A DNA stretch of 64,000 nt from Helicobacter saguini (GCF_000762875.2 NZ_JRMP02000001.1:1-64000); one strand, 5' to 3'. Shown: positions 8,229 to 18,542, numbered from the stretch's first letter. Notes: a model not told the origin generated them from the letters alone. Program-made: numbers and translations.

Positions 8229-9761
8229 AAAAAAATAAAGAAAAGTGCCGCAAAGAACGCAGCCGCACATCACGCAGCCTAAAAGCATAGTCGTGTTTGC
8301 ATTTAGCGCTCCTACTAAAAAGCTAGTAAGCCCTGCTAAGCCAAATTGTGTAGCTCCAAGTAGGGCGGAAGCCGAACCGCTAACATCCTTGTAACGAGCC
8401 ATTGCTAAAGTCGTAATATTTGGGAGCAAAAAGCCTAACATTGATAAGGTGCAAAGTAACATAAGTTCAAAAAATACGAACTTTACGCCTGCTTTGAAAC
8501 TAAAAAAATCAATAAAGCTTAAATCCTTAGAATCTGCAACCACATTATTACTCAAAATGCCAACAAGTGCGAGAATCACGCTAAAAATACACATCAAAAT
8601 AAACGCGACATTAATGATTTTCACGCAATCAATACTCTTTACAAGCCGCGCATTCACATTCGCACACACGATAAATCCGCACGCATTCATCGCAAAAATT
8701 AACGCGTAACCCTCGCTACTAAGATGAAAAATGTTGATAAAAACAAAGCTAGAGCCCGTGATATACGCAAACATCGCCGCCATCGCAAGTGCGCCAGAAA
8801 TGATATAAATCATAAAAGTTTTGTCTTTTAAGATTCTAAGATAGGTCGCAAAGGCGTTAAAATGGGGCTTCGTAGTAGGGTGGTGAGTGGGCGATAGGAT
8901 ATTAGATTCTATAGAATCTTGTGCGTGGTGAATTTGGCTAGAATCTTTAGAATCTAATTTGTTAAGATTACGTTTAGATTCTATAGAATCTTTAGAATCT
9001 TTAGTGAAATTTTTAGAATCTGGCAAATAAAACATCACAAGAAAAAAAAGAACAACTCCCAAAATAAAGAGTGTAGCAAAAATGCTATGCCATGAAAAAA
9101 ACTTTAGCAAAATCGAGCCAAAAGAGGGCGATAACATCGGCGCTAACGAAGAAACAACCATCATAAGCGCAAAAACGCCCACAGCATCCTTTACCTCAAA
9201 CCTATCATTCACAATAGCCCTAGCAATCACCACGCCAGAGTAGCCGCCGAGTGCCTCAAAAAACCGAAGCGCAATAAACAAATGTATCGAATCCACCAGC
9301 ACGCAGCCAACACTTGAGAGAATAAACAACGCCAAGCCCACATACAAGGGCTTTTTACGCCCAAAAATGTCACTCAATGGACCATAAAGCAGCTGCCCAA
9401 AAGCAAAGGCTGTGAAGAAACTTGCAAGGCTTAGCTGGGCGTAAAAGTCATCGACTGCAAAGCTTTTAGCGACATTTGGGAGTGCGGGCAGATACATATC
9501 AGTGGATAGCGGGGCGATGGCGGATAGAAATGCCAAAATAAAAATTAGGCGAAATTTTGCAAAGCCTTTTATAGAATCTACTTTAGAATCTTTTATAGAA
9601 TCTTGCACGTGAATTTTAGAATCTAAAGCTCTAGATTCCATAACTTTAGCATTTTTAGAATCTTGTGAGTGAATTTTAGAATCCATTTTATTATAAATAT
9701 TAGAACTTTTTGAATTAGATTCTGTATTTCCTAAAATATTATTATTTTTAGAATTTTCCAC
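8211..9761 (-). CDS. Bcr/CflA-type MFS drug exporter
   Basis: A 516-residue major-facilitator protein with 12 predicted helices. Helix 1 (about 70-92) ends in APLSTDMYLPALPNVAKSF, the signature of the Bcr/CflA drug:H+ antiporters, and the loop LLYGPLSDIFGRKKPLY is MFS motif A. Two hydrophilic insertions are unusual: residues 1-65 (IHSQDSKNAKVMESRALDSK) and the central loop about 245-300, both largely spelled by AGAWTCT words. The central loop also contains LSPTHHPTTKP, written by a fragment of the GGGTGG repeat. The start is GTG behind AAGGAG. Substrate unknown. Confidence 0.85.
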   Translation of the reverse strand: MENSKNNNILGNTESNSKSSNIYNKMDSKIHSQDSKNAKVMESRALDSKIHVQDSIKDSKVDSIKGFAKFRLIFILAFLSAIAPLSTDMYLPALPNVAKSFAVDDFYAQLSLASFFTAFAFGQLLYGPLSDIFGRKKPLYVGLALFILSSVGCVLVDSIHLFIALRFFEALGGYSGVVIARAIVNDRFEVKDAVGVFALMMVVSSLAPMLSPSFGSILLKFFSWHSIFATLFILGVVLFFLVMFYLPDSKNFTKDSKDSIESKRNLNKLDSKDSSQIHHAQDSIESNILSPTHHPTTKPHFNAFATYLRILKDKTFMIYIISGALAMAAMFAYITGSSFVFINIFHLSSEGYALIFAMNACGFIVCANVNARLVKSIDCVKIINVAFILMCIFSVILALVGILSNNVVADSKDLSFIDFFSFKAGVKFVFFELMLLCTLSMLGFLLPNITTLAMARYKDVSGSASALLGATQFGLAGLTSFLVGALNANTTMLLGCVMCGCVLCGTFLYFFGKDSK

Positions 9762-9789
9762 CTTAACTCCTTATAAAATTTATAATAAA

Positions 9790-10656
9790 CTATTCAACTA
9801 AACCTTTTGATTTTTCATAAAAATCACACATTAAAAAGAACTGCTCATCTTGGCTTAAATTTGCGCCATTATAATCTAGATTTAATTTCAAAATGAACTT
9901 TTTATCCTGTTTTGTTAGCTTTTTTGAAACTTCACAGCCATCTTTACTAAAGCTTAAAAATAGCTTAATAACATCATCGCCCATACTCATATCACTCTCA
10001 TTTAGCCGCGAAAAATTCCACCACACATTCGCAAACTCGCATACAGCCGCACTCACACGTTTTTTTTCACAAGTGCTTTTAAACACCCACTCCACATTTT
10101 TATCATATTTTGCCTGCGACCTTTTCTCACTTGCAAATATAGAATCCATTAGCGTATTTAACGCAATAGTTTTTTTCTTTTCAATATCGGCAATATCACT
10201 TTTTATATCATCGCAAGACACCTTAAAATAGCCTCTAAGTGTGCTAACATCGACATTTGGAAGCAATGCTCTCTCCTGCCCTGTGTAAATATCATTAAAC
10301 ACGAAATTTTGCTGCATAATATATTGCAAATTTTTATCACTCAAAGCATCAAAACGCTCACACGCGCTAGTTAGTAAGCTTACAAAAAAAGGATTTTTAA
10401 GTCTATTTTTTGTGAAATTAGGGTTGTCGCGAGTAAAGCCCGTGCTATCCATATAAATAGAATCTAGATTCAATCCGCTATACATCGTGCGGATAAAGTC
10501 GCAAATTTCAATATCCAAGTTATGATTTTCGCAACTTTCTCTATCTAAAAATTCACTTGCATTTGTAGTTTTGACTTTAGATTCTATAATTTTAGATTCT
10601 AAATCACCCATAACTAAAAAGCTAAAAAGTATCAAAATTAATAACTTTTTTAACAT
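9790..10656 (-). CDS. Unrecognised exported protein
   Basis: 288 residues with an N-terminal signal (LKKLLILILFSFLVMG) and a mature part with at least five cysteines (for example RESCENHNLDIEICDF, STCEKKRVSAAVCEF), suggesting disulphides in the periplasm. The two segments of form C-x(6-8)-C-x-F around residues 45-60 and 205-220 look like an internal repeat. The start at 10656 is favoured because AAGGGA lies nine bases upstream; the Met three codons earlier touches that site. I do not recognise the family. Confidence 0.7.
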   Translation of the reverse strand: MLKKLLILILFSFLVMGDLESKIIESKVKTTNASEFLDRESCENHNLDIEICDFIRTMYSGLNLDSIYMDSTGFTRDNPNFTKNRLKNPFFVSLLTSACERFDALSDKNLQYIMQQNFVFNDIYTGQERALLPNVDVSTLRGYFKVSCDDIKSDIADIEKKKTIALNTLMDSIFASEKRSQAKYDKNVEWVFKSTCEKKRVSAAVCEFANVWWNFSRLNESDMSMGDDVIKLFLSFSKDGCEVSKKLTKQDKKFILKLNLDYNGANLSQDEQFFLMCDFYEKSKGLVE

Positions 10657-10779
10657 TTTCCACATTCCCTTAAAAAGCCCTTAAATATTTCAAAACATAC
10701 ATTTTAATCTAAAATATTTAAGATTTATAAAGTTTTTAAGCTACAATTTAGCCTTTAAAATTAACACAAGGACAAAATC

Positions 10780-10983
10780 TTGCGAAATAAAAAAACTGCC
10801 ACAAATGATAAAAGCTTAGAATCTAATCTTAAAAAGCTTTTTAAAGTGGAAGTTGTAAAGTTTCATTATGGCAGTGGCGACCCTTATTTACAAATCGCAG
10901 ATAAGAAAATTACGAATTTGGATTTTAAAAATATTATAGAAATGATGCGAAAAAATAGGGAAAATATTAATTTAAAAAGGTGA
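10780..10983 (+). CDS. Small unrecognised basic protein
   Basis: 67 residues starting at TTG, eight bases after CAAGGA. Basic, no membrane segment; the centre (VEVVKFHYGSGDPYLQIADKKI) could form a small beta-sheet. It opens the accessory region and sits alone on the plus strand before the AT-rich operator region of the zeta module. Function unknown. Confidence 0.55.
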   Translation: MRNKKTATNDKSLESNLKKLFKVEVVKFHYGSGDPYLQIADKKITNLDFKNIIEMMRKNRENINLKR

Positions 10984-11024
10984 TTAAAATATTTTAAAAT
11001 ATATTTAATATTAATTTATAATTA

Positions 11025-11044
11025 ATTTTACATATATGTAAAAT
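11025..11044. promoter_or_regulatory. 20-bp palindromic operator of the zeta module
   Basis: A perfect 20-bp palindrome centred on ATATAT (ATTTTACATATATGTAAAAT) lies just upstream of TATAAT at 11073-11078, which serves the gene at 11109. Near-identical sequences occur upstream of fic (18503) and the RHH gene (19526). It is probably the binding site of a dimeric repressor. Confidence 0.6.
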
Positions 11045-11108
11045 ATTTTATAAATATTTAAAAAAAATATGTTATAATAATGTTTAGATTCTAAAATAAA
11101 GGAAAAAT

Positions 11109-11315
11109 ATGGCAACTTTAATGGAAAAAGATGTATTGTTAGAATATGTAGCAAGTAAAATTGCTAAAGCAAATATAAATAATCAATTAGAAATTATGGA
11201 ATCTTTAAAAGATATTAGAGAATTTTTATACAAAACTAATTGTAAAGATATTGATTATAAAGATTCTATCGCAAAGATTAAGCAAATTTCTTTAGAAAGT
11301 GCAAACTTATGCTAA
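11109..11315 (+). CDS. Probable antitoxin of the zeta-type toxin
   Basis: A 68-residue, mostly helical acidic protein (VLLEYVASKIAKANINNQLEIMESLKDIREFLYK). It is preceded by a consensus -10 and by AAAGGA, and overlaps the start of the zeta-like gene by 7 bp. Position, size and coupling match antitoxins of epsilon/zeta-type modules, though I do not recognise it as epsilon itself. It would bind and neutralise the kinase; this is inferred from context. Confidence 0.65.
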   Translation: MATLMEKDVLLEYVASKIAKANINNQLEIMESLKDIREFLYKTNCKDIDYKDSIAKIKQISLESANLC

Positions 11316-12004
11316 ATAGTGAAATTATAGAGAAAATTTGGCATGATGTTTATAAAAATCAAACACCACAAGATAATCCACAAGGTTTCGTGCTAGGCGG
11401 ACAACCTGGTGCTGGTAAATCTAGCTTAATAGAAAAAATCAAAAATCAACTGCAGGACAATGTAATAGTGATAAATGGCGATGATTATAGACGCTATCAT
11501 CCACAATATGCAGAGTTGCAAGAAAAATATGGGAAAGACTCTGTAAATAAAACCGCAGACTTTGCTGCTAAAATGACAGAATCTATTTTGCAAAAAGCTA
11601 TAAATGGCAGATTTAATATCGTAATTGAAGGCACTTTTAGGACGAGTGAGACACCCATTAAAACCTTAAAACTTTTTAAAGATAATGGCTATAAAACGCA
11701 TATACTAATACAAACTTGCAATAAATCTATAAGCTCTACGTCTTGCAATGAGAGATATGAAAAAATGCGTAATATAATGCCAAATGAAGCTCGCTATACA
11801 CCGAAAGATAAACACGATATTGTGTGTGAGAATCTTGCCAAAAATATAAATGAAGTTTATTTAAGTGGCTTTACTGATAGTCTTAAAATCTTTATTCGCA
11901 ACGACATCGCTGGACTTAAAATAGAAAAATTCTTTGATTCTACTTTAGATTCTAATTTAGATATTGAAAAATTAGAAAAAATTATTAATGATAAAATAAT
12001 TTAA
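11309..12004 (+). CDS. Zeta-toxin-family P-loop kinase
   Basis: 231 residues. Walker A is GGQPGAGKSS at 30-39, followed by VINGDDYRRYHPQY (the zeta substrate-binding Asp-Asp region, about 55-68). An IVIEGTFR strand near 112 and a downstream arginine-rich helix complete the fold. Zeta toxins phosphorylate UDP-N-acetylglucosamine (or related sugars) and block wall synthesis; which substrate this one uses is unknown. Encoded directly behind its presumed antitoxin with overlapping reading frames. No disruption is seen, so the module looks intact. Confidence 0.88.
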   Translation: MLNSEIIEKIWHDVYKNQTPQDNPQGFVLGGQPGAGKSSLIEKIKNQLQDNVIVINGDDYRRYHPQYAELQEKYGKDSVNKTADFAAKMTESILQKAINGRFNIVIEGTFRTSETPIKTLKLFKDNGYKTHILIQTCNKSISSTSCNERYEKMRNIMPNEARYTPKDKHDIVCENLAKNINEVYLSGFTDSLKIFIRNDIAGLKIEKFFDSTLDSNLDIEKLEKIINDKII

Positions 12005-12005
12005 A

Positions 12006-12033
12006 ATATTCCTAATAGGAATATCAATATTCC
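12006..12033. promoter_or_regulatory. Three-half-site operator of the XRE gene
   Basis: ATATTCC-TAATA-GGAATAT (12006-12024) is a perfect inverted repeat, and a third ATATTCC half-site follows at 12027-12033, 21 bp from the first. TATAAT at 12057-12062 and the ATG at 12093 lie downstream, so a repressor bound here could control the XRE gene. Confidence 0.6.
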
Positions 12034-12092
12034 TTGATTTTTTAAAATTATTATATTATAATTCTTTAAATTTAATTATAAGGAAAATATTT

Positions 12093-12608
12093 ATGAATGA
12101 AAATTTAAATGTAAATTTTAATACAATTCTTGTAATTGTATTAAAAGAATTACGCCTAGAACGCAATATACATCAGGCAACTTTAGCCGATATTTGCAAC
12201 AAGCAAGCAAGTGCTTGGAATAAAATAGAGAATGGCAAAAGCCCACTTGTATTAGAAACATTATATCGTGTTTGCAATTATGCTTTTCATGTTCAGCCTT
12301 CCATAATATTAGCAACAGCCGAAAGATTTGCTAATATATTTGCTCAACATAACTATGCAATTCTTTATAATGAAAGCGAAAGTGAAGATATAGTTTTAAA
12401 ATATGCAAATCAATATTATAAAATGAAATCGCAGCAAAACTTTATGCAATCTTATGCTCCATTTGTTTCAATTTTAAATATGCCTTGTTACGAGCAAAAT
12501 GGTCGCATGGTGATAGGCGACGTGTTTCAGTATTGTCTTAATGAGATATATAAAGATGAAAATCATCTAAAAATAAATCAGCAACTAAATTACAACAAAG
12601 GAGTTTAG
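12093..12608 (+). CDS. XRE-family helix-turn-helix regulator
   Basis: 171 residues. Residues about 12-70 are an HTH_3 domain (LKELRLERNIHQATLADICNKQASAWNKIENGKSPLVLETLYRVCN). The remaining 100 residues are unrecognised and may sense a ligand or bind a partner. It is probably the protein that binds the ATATTCC inverted repeat in its own promoter. The next gene starts on the base after its stop codon, with GGAG in its last codons, so they are translated together and may form a regulator-effector or antitoxin-toxin pair. Confidence 0.8.
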   Translation: MNENLNVNFNTILVIVLKELRLERNIHQATLADICNKQASAWNKIENGKSPLVLETLYRVCNYAFHVQPSIILATAERFANIFAQHNYAILYNESESEDIVLKYANQYYKMKSQQNFMQSYAPFVSILNMPCYEQNGRMVIGDVFQYCLNEIYKDENHLKINQQLNYNKGV

Positions 12609-12908
12609 ATGAATGAGTATATTGAAAAATTTTTAGCACTACATCTTATCCGTATATGGATTACAAATAATGCTTTTACGCCAAATGATATAAAAGAATG
12701 GAAAGATACTATAGAAGATAAAATCAACTATTATGGCAACAAAGTTGCGGAAAAATGTGAAATTCAACAAGAAAATATACTTGTCTCTATTTATCCAAAA
12801 GTTATCGCTAGAACAAAAGACAAAACTTATGTTTTTACTACCGATAATGGACGATTGGAAGCGGAAAGAATCTTGCAATTTAGCATAGAACAACTAAAAA
12901 ATTATTAG
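12609..12908 (+). CDS. Unrecognised partner of the XRE regulator
   Basis: 99 residues, acidic with a beta-rich C-terminal half (ILVSIYPKVIARTKDKTYVFTTDNGRLEAERIL). Starts immediately after the stop of the XRE gene. No signal peptide or membrane segment. I do not recognise a family; position suggests a small two-gene regulatory or toxin-antitoxin-like unit. Confidence 0.6.
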   Translation: MNEYIEKFLALHLIRIWITNNAFTPNDIKEWKDTIEDKINYYGNKVAEKCEIQQENILVSIYPKVIARTKDKTYVFTTDNGRLEAERILQFSIEQLKNY

Positions 12909-12937
12909 AAAGAGAGCGATTGCAGAAGCATATAAAA

Positions 12938-15900
12938 TCAATAATAATCTACAATGCTTTTGCCATTATATCCATAAAACTGCAATTCTTTTTTTAATCC
13001 CTTAGCACAAAAGGGGCAATCTATCTTATGCTTAGAATCTATAATTTCTCGTGCATTTTGTATAAAATCTAAATGGTAATAAATGTAAGTATATAGCCCT
13101 TCCCAGCGTATATAATCACCTTTAGCATTTATTCTGCCATTTGGTTTTAAAAATTCATACTCTATAAATCCATATAAAAATATGTTCTGCTCTTTATTAT
13201 TTAAACTATCAAAGCTTTGCGTAAAATCAAAAAGCCCTTCGCTTTTAAATTTAGAAATAATTGTCTTTAATTTTAAATTAAGCTTAAATTTTAAGAAATT
13301 AGAATCTAATATGCTTTTAGATGTATCCTGTATAATTAAGTTTTTATCATAAACATCAAGTTTAGCAGCACCATCGCAATATTCGCAGCGATTAAAATAA
13401 AGACTAAAAGTTTTAGGATTAATAATTGGCGCGCCAATAATTTTTTGCTCCAAAGATATAAATCTAGTGGATAAAATAGATTCTATATTATTGTTATTTA
13501 GTACATAAACAATGCCTAATCCTTTTTGATACGCTTCAAGCAAGCTTTTAGCTGGAATAATGCAGTGCCAATCATCTTTAGAATCTAAAATATTTTTATG
13601 CTTTTTTAGAATCTTAGTTTTTATGCTTGCAGGGACTTTTTCAAATTTATATAAAAATTCTATTAAAGGATTAAAGTAGAAATTTTTCTTATCTATTTGT
13701 GAGCCATATTTAAGCAATTCATCAAAGGATTTAAAATAAAGATAGTTCTTTCTAGATTCTATTTCATAGTTAGCCGTAAAATCCTGTTCTATGCTAAAAT
13801 GCTTATCATTTAATAAAAATTTATTAAATGGATATTTGGAGACATCAAAATTATACTGCCTTGAAGTTAGATTGTTATTGTTTGTAATATTTGTAATTTT
13901 AGATTCTATCTTGCCATTTATAAATTGTGCGGTTATAGAATCTTTGCAATGCAAAAAATCTTCCCAGCACCCACTAAATATATTTTTACCACCATTTGCA
14001 CCAGCGCCTACACCTATATCTATGATGAAATCAGCATTTCTTATTACATTTAAATTATGCTCTATGACAATAATTGTATTATTGTGCGAGATAATATCAT
14101 CAAATAAATTATAAAGCTTTTGTATGCTTATAGAATCTAGCCCCTTGCTTGGCTCATCTAATATGAAGATAAAATTACCCTTTTTGATATTTTTTTCATT
14201 GCTTAGCATTTGTTTAGCTAGGCGCAATCGTTGAGACTCCCCACCACTTAAGCTATCAACTCTTCTGCCAAAGCTCAAATATGATAATCCTAATCTATCA
14301 AGCGTATCAATGACTAAGGATAATTTAGAATCATTAAATATTTTCTTAATAATACTCAACTCTGTTTCTAAAAACTCAAGAATATTTAAATTATTATATT
14401 TAATTGACAGCACGATATTTTTATATCCACTACCCATACATATAGGGCAAATATTCTCATCTACACTGCCACTTCCAGCACAGGATTCACATTGACCTAC
14501 TTTAGAGTTAAAACTAAAATAGCCACTATCTAATGATTTATCCAAACTAGCATATAAATCTCTAATGCGATCAAAGATCCCAAGATAAGTAGCCACTATG
14601 CTCCTGCTATTAGAATGTATTTGCTCCTGCCCTAAGTAAGCAATATTGTTTATAGAATCTAGATTCTCTACTTTTTGTGCTAAATCAGTATTTATTGTTT
14701 TTATTTGTATATATTGCTCACATAATGGCAATAATACTCCCTTTAAAAGACTAGACTTCCCACTGCCGCTAACGCCACTTACAGCTATTAAGCAATTTAG
14801 CGGAAAAATAAAATCTTCATCTTTAATATTATTACAAGTTACATTCTTTAAAGAAATTGCTTGTTTTAAATCAATATCTTTAGATTCTCTATATTTAATA
14901 TTCAATGAATTATCTTTTTTATTGTATTTGCCACAATGTATTATTTCGCCACCATTTATACCGCTACCTTTACCAAGCTCTATAAATAAGTCGCTATGTT
15001 GTTTATAAAATTCATTATGCTCACTTATTAAAATTGTATTCTTTTGCTTTGCTATTTGTGATATGATGCTAAAAATCTGCATGTTATTATATGGATGCAA
15101 TCCACTTGATGGCTCATCTAGGATATATAATAAATCATTGTATTTACTATGTAAAATTAGACTTAGTTTTAGTCGCTGCGATTCCCCACCGCTCAAGGTT
15201 GTAAGAGTTCTATTTAATGTTAAATATCCTAGCGTTGCAAGCTTTAAAGATTCTAAAATATCTAATATTTTTTTATGATGCAAAGGCTTATCTTTTAAAA
15301 ATACTAAGGCTTCATCTACGCTTAGATTCAACATCTCACTAATATTTTTATCAAATAATTTTATTGCATTTGCCTTATAGTTTAATCTAGTTCCATTGCA
15401 AATAGGGCAAATTTCTGTGTGCCAAAATATAGATATAGAATCTTTATTTTTATGTTTTATCATTCTTGTAAAAAATATTTCCTTAACAAAATCTTGCGCA
15501 TCTTTTGTAATCTCAAAATAGCTTTTAGTAATATCTATATTAGCTTTTTTGCATTCACGCACAACATCACCATGCGGCAAAAAAATATATTTGTAATATC
15601 CGCCCTTTTCATCAAACTTAAGATTCACGCAATCTATACTAGAGAGGCTTTTGTTGGTAAAAAGTGCATTTTCATAAATATTTTCCACAATGCCATGCCC
15701 ATTGCAATTATCGCATTTTCCAGAATCTTTAGATGTTGAATTAAAGCTTAATAATTGTTGGCTTGGCGCTTGATACAATCTGCCATCGCTTAAATCTATA
15801 AAATCCCTCTAAAAATCAATCTCTTCATTTTCACTTCTAAACAAAAAGCCATCTAATGCTAAAGCGCTATATTTTTCAATATCTTTAATATTATTGACTC

Positions 15901-16504
15901 TCACAAGAATATTATGTAAATCATAATCTAGCTTTTCTAAATAAGCCATATTTCGTGCCGCAAATTTCTTTTTATCAGTAAAATAAAAAACTTCTTTTAT
16001 ATTATGTTTTTTAAGCAATGCTATTTCATCTTTTATAGTCCCCATTTTATCATAGCAAACTATCGCATATAATTTAGATTCTATGTTTTTGCGATAAGTT
16101 TCAATAAATTTTACTATTTCTAGCGGTGTTGGCTTTTTAATGATGTTCCCACTTTTGCCTATAATATTCCCTTGCTTTACAAATTCATCACGCAATAATT
16201 CGTGTAGCCCACTTATAGTAGCAATACTCGAGCTTATACTCTCCCTTATGCCCTGCTGCTTTATCACTTCACAATATGGTAAATTTTCTATGGAATCTAC
16301 CTGCGGTTTTATGCTAAAAGTAGCCAAAGACGCATTCCTGCTATCTATTTTTTCTATTCTTTTAGATTGCGCTGCTATCACATCATATATAAGACTTGAT
16401 TTGCCACTACCGCTTACACCCGAGATACATATTATTTTATGGAGGGGTAAATCTAGGCTAATATGTTTTAAATTATTTTCATGCGCATTTTTAATTCTTA
16501 TCAT
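12938..16504 (-). pseudogene. UvrA-like ABC ATPase interrupted by one in-frame TAG
   Basis: The frame runs from ATG 16504 to 12938 (about 1187 codons) but is broken by a single TAG at 15809-15811 after residue 231; the same frame continues without shift (RDFIDLSDGRLYQAPSQ). The product is a paralog of UvrA. Domains in order: Walker A SGVSGSGKSS (about 22-32), zinc module CDNCNGHG...CPICNGTR, signature LSGGESQRLKL with Walker B LYILDEPSSGLHP, second Walker A SGVSGSGKSSLLKG, second zinc pair CESCAGSG...CPICMGSG, second LSGGESQRLRL and FIFILDEPSKGLD. An unusual 300-residue C-terminal extension ends with CEYCDG and CPFCAKG. True UvrA is about 940 residues, so this is not the repair enzyme. Either a pseudogene or expressed as two pieces (TTG 15778 restart). 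Confidence 0.8.
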
Positions 16505-17026
16505 TATGGGTAGCCTTATAAAAACAAAATAGCATTTTATATTCATCGCAATGTTTTACTAGATTCATCATTGAGCCAAATTCTTTTATAACGCGTGGAT
16601 GGTAGATACAAAAATATTCATCACTTAGTCTTTTAAGCCCCACTTCAAATCCAACGCTAGAAAAAATTTCTGTTATATAATCAAGCGAATATTCATTAAC
16701 AGGATAACTCTCCTCTTCTCGTATAATTTCCCTACGCCATTCATTAAAAAATGGATTATCAGTGTGGCAGCCAATGGTAGCAAAATATACACCATTAGAT
16801 TCTAATATATCATAAATTAACCTTGCATGAGAATGTAAATCAGTGATTGTATAAAGGACTTCTTGCGCATAAACCACATTAAACAAATGCTCTTTTTTAG
16901 CTAAGAAGTCATTATTTATAGAATCTTAAGAGAATCTTTTAGCATAACAATATAAAATGGTATATTACCATTTAGTCCTATTCGTTCATGCACTTGTGAT
17001 ATGTGAAAATCCAACTTCACTTCCAT
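16491..17026 (-). pseudogene. Class I SAM methyltransferase remnant, frameshifted by an 11-bp duplication
   Basis: The C-terminal frame (16886-16491, LFNVVYAQEVLYTITDLHSHARLIYDIL, typical post-motif region of SAM methyltransferases) and an upstream frame (17026-16916, FHISQVHERIGLNGNIPFYIV) are separated by AAGATTCTCTTAAGATTCT. Removing one 11-bp unit joins them in frame. The N-terminal SAM-binding glycine motif is not present, so the gene is also 5'-truncated. It overlaps the UvrA-like start by 14 bp, indicating a former operon. Confidence 0.65.
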
Positions 17027-17062
17027 TATCAATGTTCTTTATAAACCAAGCTTTAAAAAATA

Positions 17063-17529
17063 CTATTTACAAGTTTTAGGCTTACAAGGATGTGCTTCAC
17101 CTATTAATTCCGTATCAAAATGCAATTCAAATAATTTTTTTGAAACTTCAAATCCTTCATCTCGCTTATCAGCATCACCCTCCAACCCAAAATACGGATA
17201 ATGATGTAAATATCTACCAAAGATTTTTTCACAATCTTTTGATATGCAAATGTATCTAAGATGTGCATGTGCCAATATTCATCTATTACTTCATTTGGTG
17301 AAATAGTTAATTGTGGATAACAGATATGCAAAGCCAAAAACTTTTTATATAAATCATTAGCTATCATCACCTTTTGCTTATCCCACTTATAATAAGATTC
17401 TAATTTTGCATTAATCTTACTAAAATCAACTTCCTCAATAATACTACTCATAGCAGAATCAATCTTTTCTTGCGATACAATTCTAACACCATTCTTAACC
17501 AACGCATCATTCAACTCATTCGCTGACAT
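17063..17529 (-). pseudogene. GRDP-like protein gene with a frameshift
   Basis: ATG 17529 follows AAGGAG. The first frame encodes about 90 residues to IDEYWHMHILDT, the hallmark WHxHILD of glycine-rich-domain-containing (GRDP-like, DUF1399-type) proteins. The expected continuation (DCEKIFGRYLHHYPYFGLEGD) appears only in the next frame, so a one-base indel lies near 17255-17265. The second frame ends at 17063. Upstream in the same operon direction as the methyltransferase and UvrA-like genes. Function of the family in bacteria is unclear. Confidence 0.7.
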
Positions 17530-17779
17530 ATCTTTCTCCTTAAGATAAAATAAAAACCAAATTATAGCCAGAGAGAGAGTCAATAGCATTTGCAAAATTT
17601 TTAAGCCAAAACCCCATTCAACGCATTTAGTGATGAGATAACTCAATCCTTAAAATTTAAAATTGCGTTATTATAATAAGTAATATTTACAAAAAAATAC
17701 TATAAATTAATAAAAAAATTTAATACAATATATTCTTAATCAATATTAAATAATTAAACATGTATTTAAAAGGTGTTTT

Positions 17780-18430
17780 ATGATAATAGCAGTGGTGAAT
17801 GAAAAAGGCGGTAGCGGCAAGACTACTTTAGCGATAAATTTAGCAATTAAGCTAAAAGATTGCAAGGATAAAGTGCTATTTATTGATAGCGACCCACAAA
17901 AAAGTGGAGAGATTTTCACTAAGATTAGAGAGAGTGAAAATCTAGCCCCAGCATTTACATATAAAAGTGAAAGGGAAAATCTGCTAAATATAGTAAAGCA
18001 AAATATAAAAAGCTTTGATAGCATTGTAATTGATACAGGCGGCAGGGACAGCAAGGAATCTCGCATAGCCTTAAGCATTGCTGATATTATTTTAATCCCA
18101 ACTTATCCTAGTCAATATGATTTGGCTGTGCTAAATAATATGATAAATTTGTATGTAGATTCTAAAAATATAGAATCTAAGTGCTTTGTTGTGATTAGTA
18201 GGGCTTTTACAAATGTAGCACTCCAGCATAAAATTAGTGAATTTCAAAATATTGTAAGGCAAAAATGTAAGCAAAATATTGAGCTAATGGATAGTATTTT
18301 ATATGATAGAGAAGCTATTAGAATGGCTACTACGCAGGGTTTAGGTATAAGTGAGAGCCAAAATAATAAGGCAAAAGATGAATTTAACAACTTTTTTACA
18401 GAGTTATTAAATAGATATAAAAATAATTAA
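17780..18430 (+). CDS. parA: ParA-family ATPase
   Basis: 216 residues with the deviant Walker A EKGGSGKTT at 8-16, FIDSDPQKS (switch) near 35-43 and VIDTGGRDSKES near 82 (Walker B). It is the short, plasmid-type ParA/Soj form without an N-terminal DNA-binding domain. Such ATPases segregate plasmids or position cargo with a small centromere-binding partner; the RHH protein at 19621 could be that partner. Codon use is AT-rich like its neighbours. Suggests an integrated plasmid or ICE remnant. Confidence 0.85.
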   Translation: MIIAVVNEKGGSGKTTLAINLAIKLKDCKDKVLFIDSDPQKSGEIFTKIRESENLAPAFTYKSERENLLNIVKQNIKSFDSIVIDTGGRDSKESRIALSIADIILIPTYPSQYDLAVLNNMINLYVDSKNIESKCFVVISRAFTNVALQHKISEFQNIVRQKCKQNIELMDSILYDREAIRMATTQGLGISESQNNKAKDEFNNFFTELLNRYKNN

Positions 18431-18502
18431 AAATATATGTTAAATAATTATAAAATTAATATTATATTTACTAAAAATATATTTAATAATATTAAAATAT
18501 TA

Positions 18503-18522
18503 ATTTTACATATATTTAAAAT
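18503..18522. promoter_or_regulatory. Operator-like palindrome upstream of fic
   Basis: ATTTTACATATATTTAAAAT differs from the perfect palindrome at 11025 by two bases and shares the flanking ATTA. The whole 18431-18542 spacer is made of AAATATATTTAA-like repeats. Confidence 0.5.
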
Positions 18523-18542
18523 TAATTTAAAAGCAATATAAA

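Noticed and set aside
15809-15811. TAG in the UvrA-like gene as a pyrrolysine or other recoding codon
   Set aside because: No recoding machinery or context is visible, and neighbouring genes of the same cluster are also broken; decay is simpler.
17530-17646. N-terminal extension of the GRDP-like gene with a membrane helix
   Set aside because: The AAGGAG-preceded ATG at 17529 is the natural start; the upstream frame is short, and its hydrophobic run lies outside the family domain.
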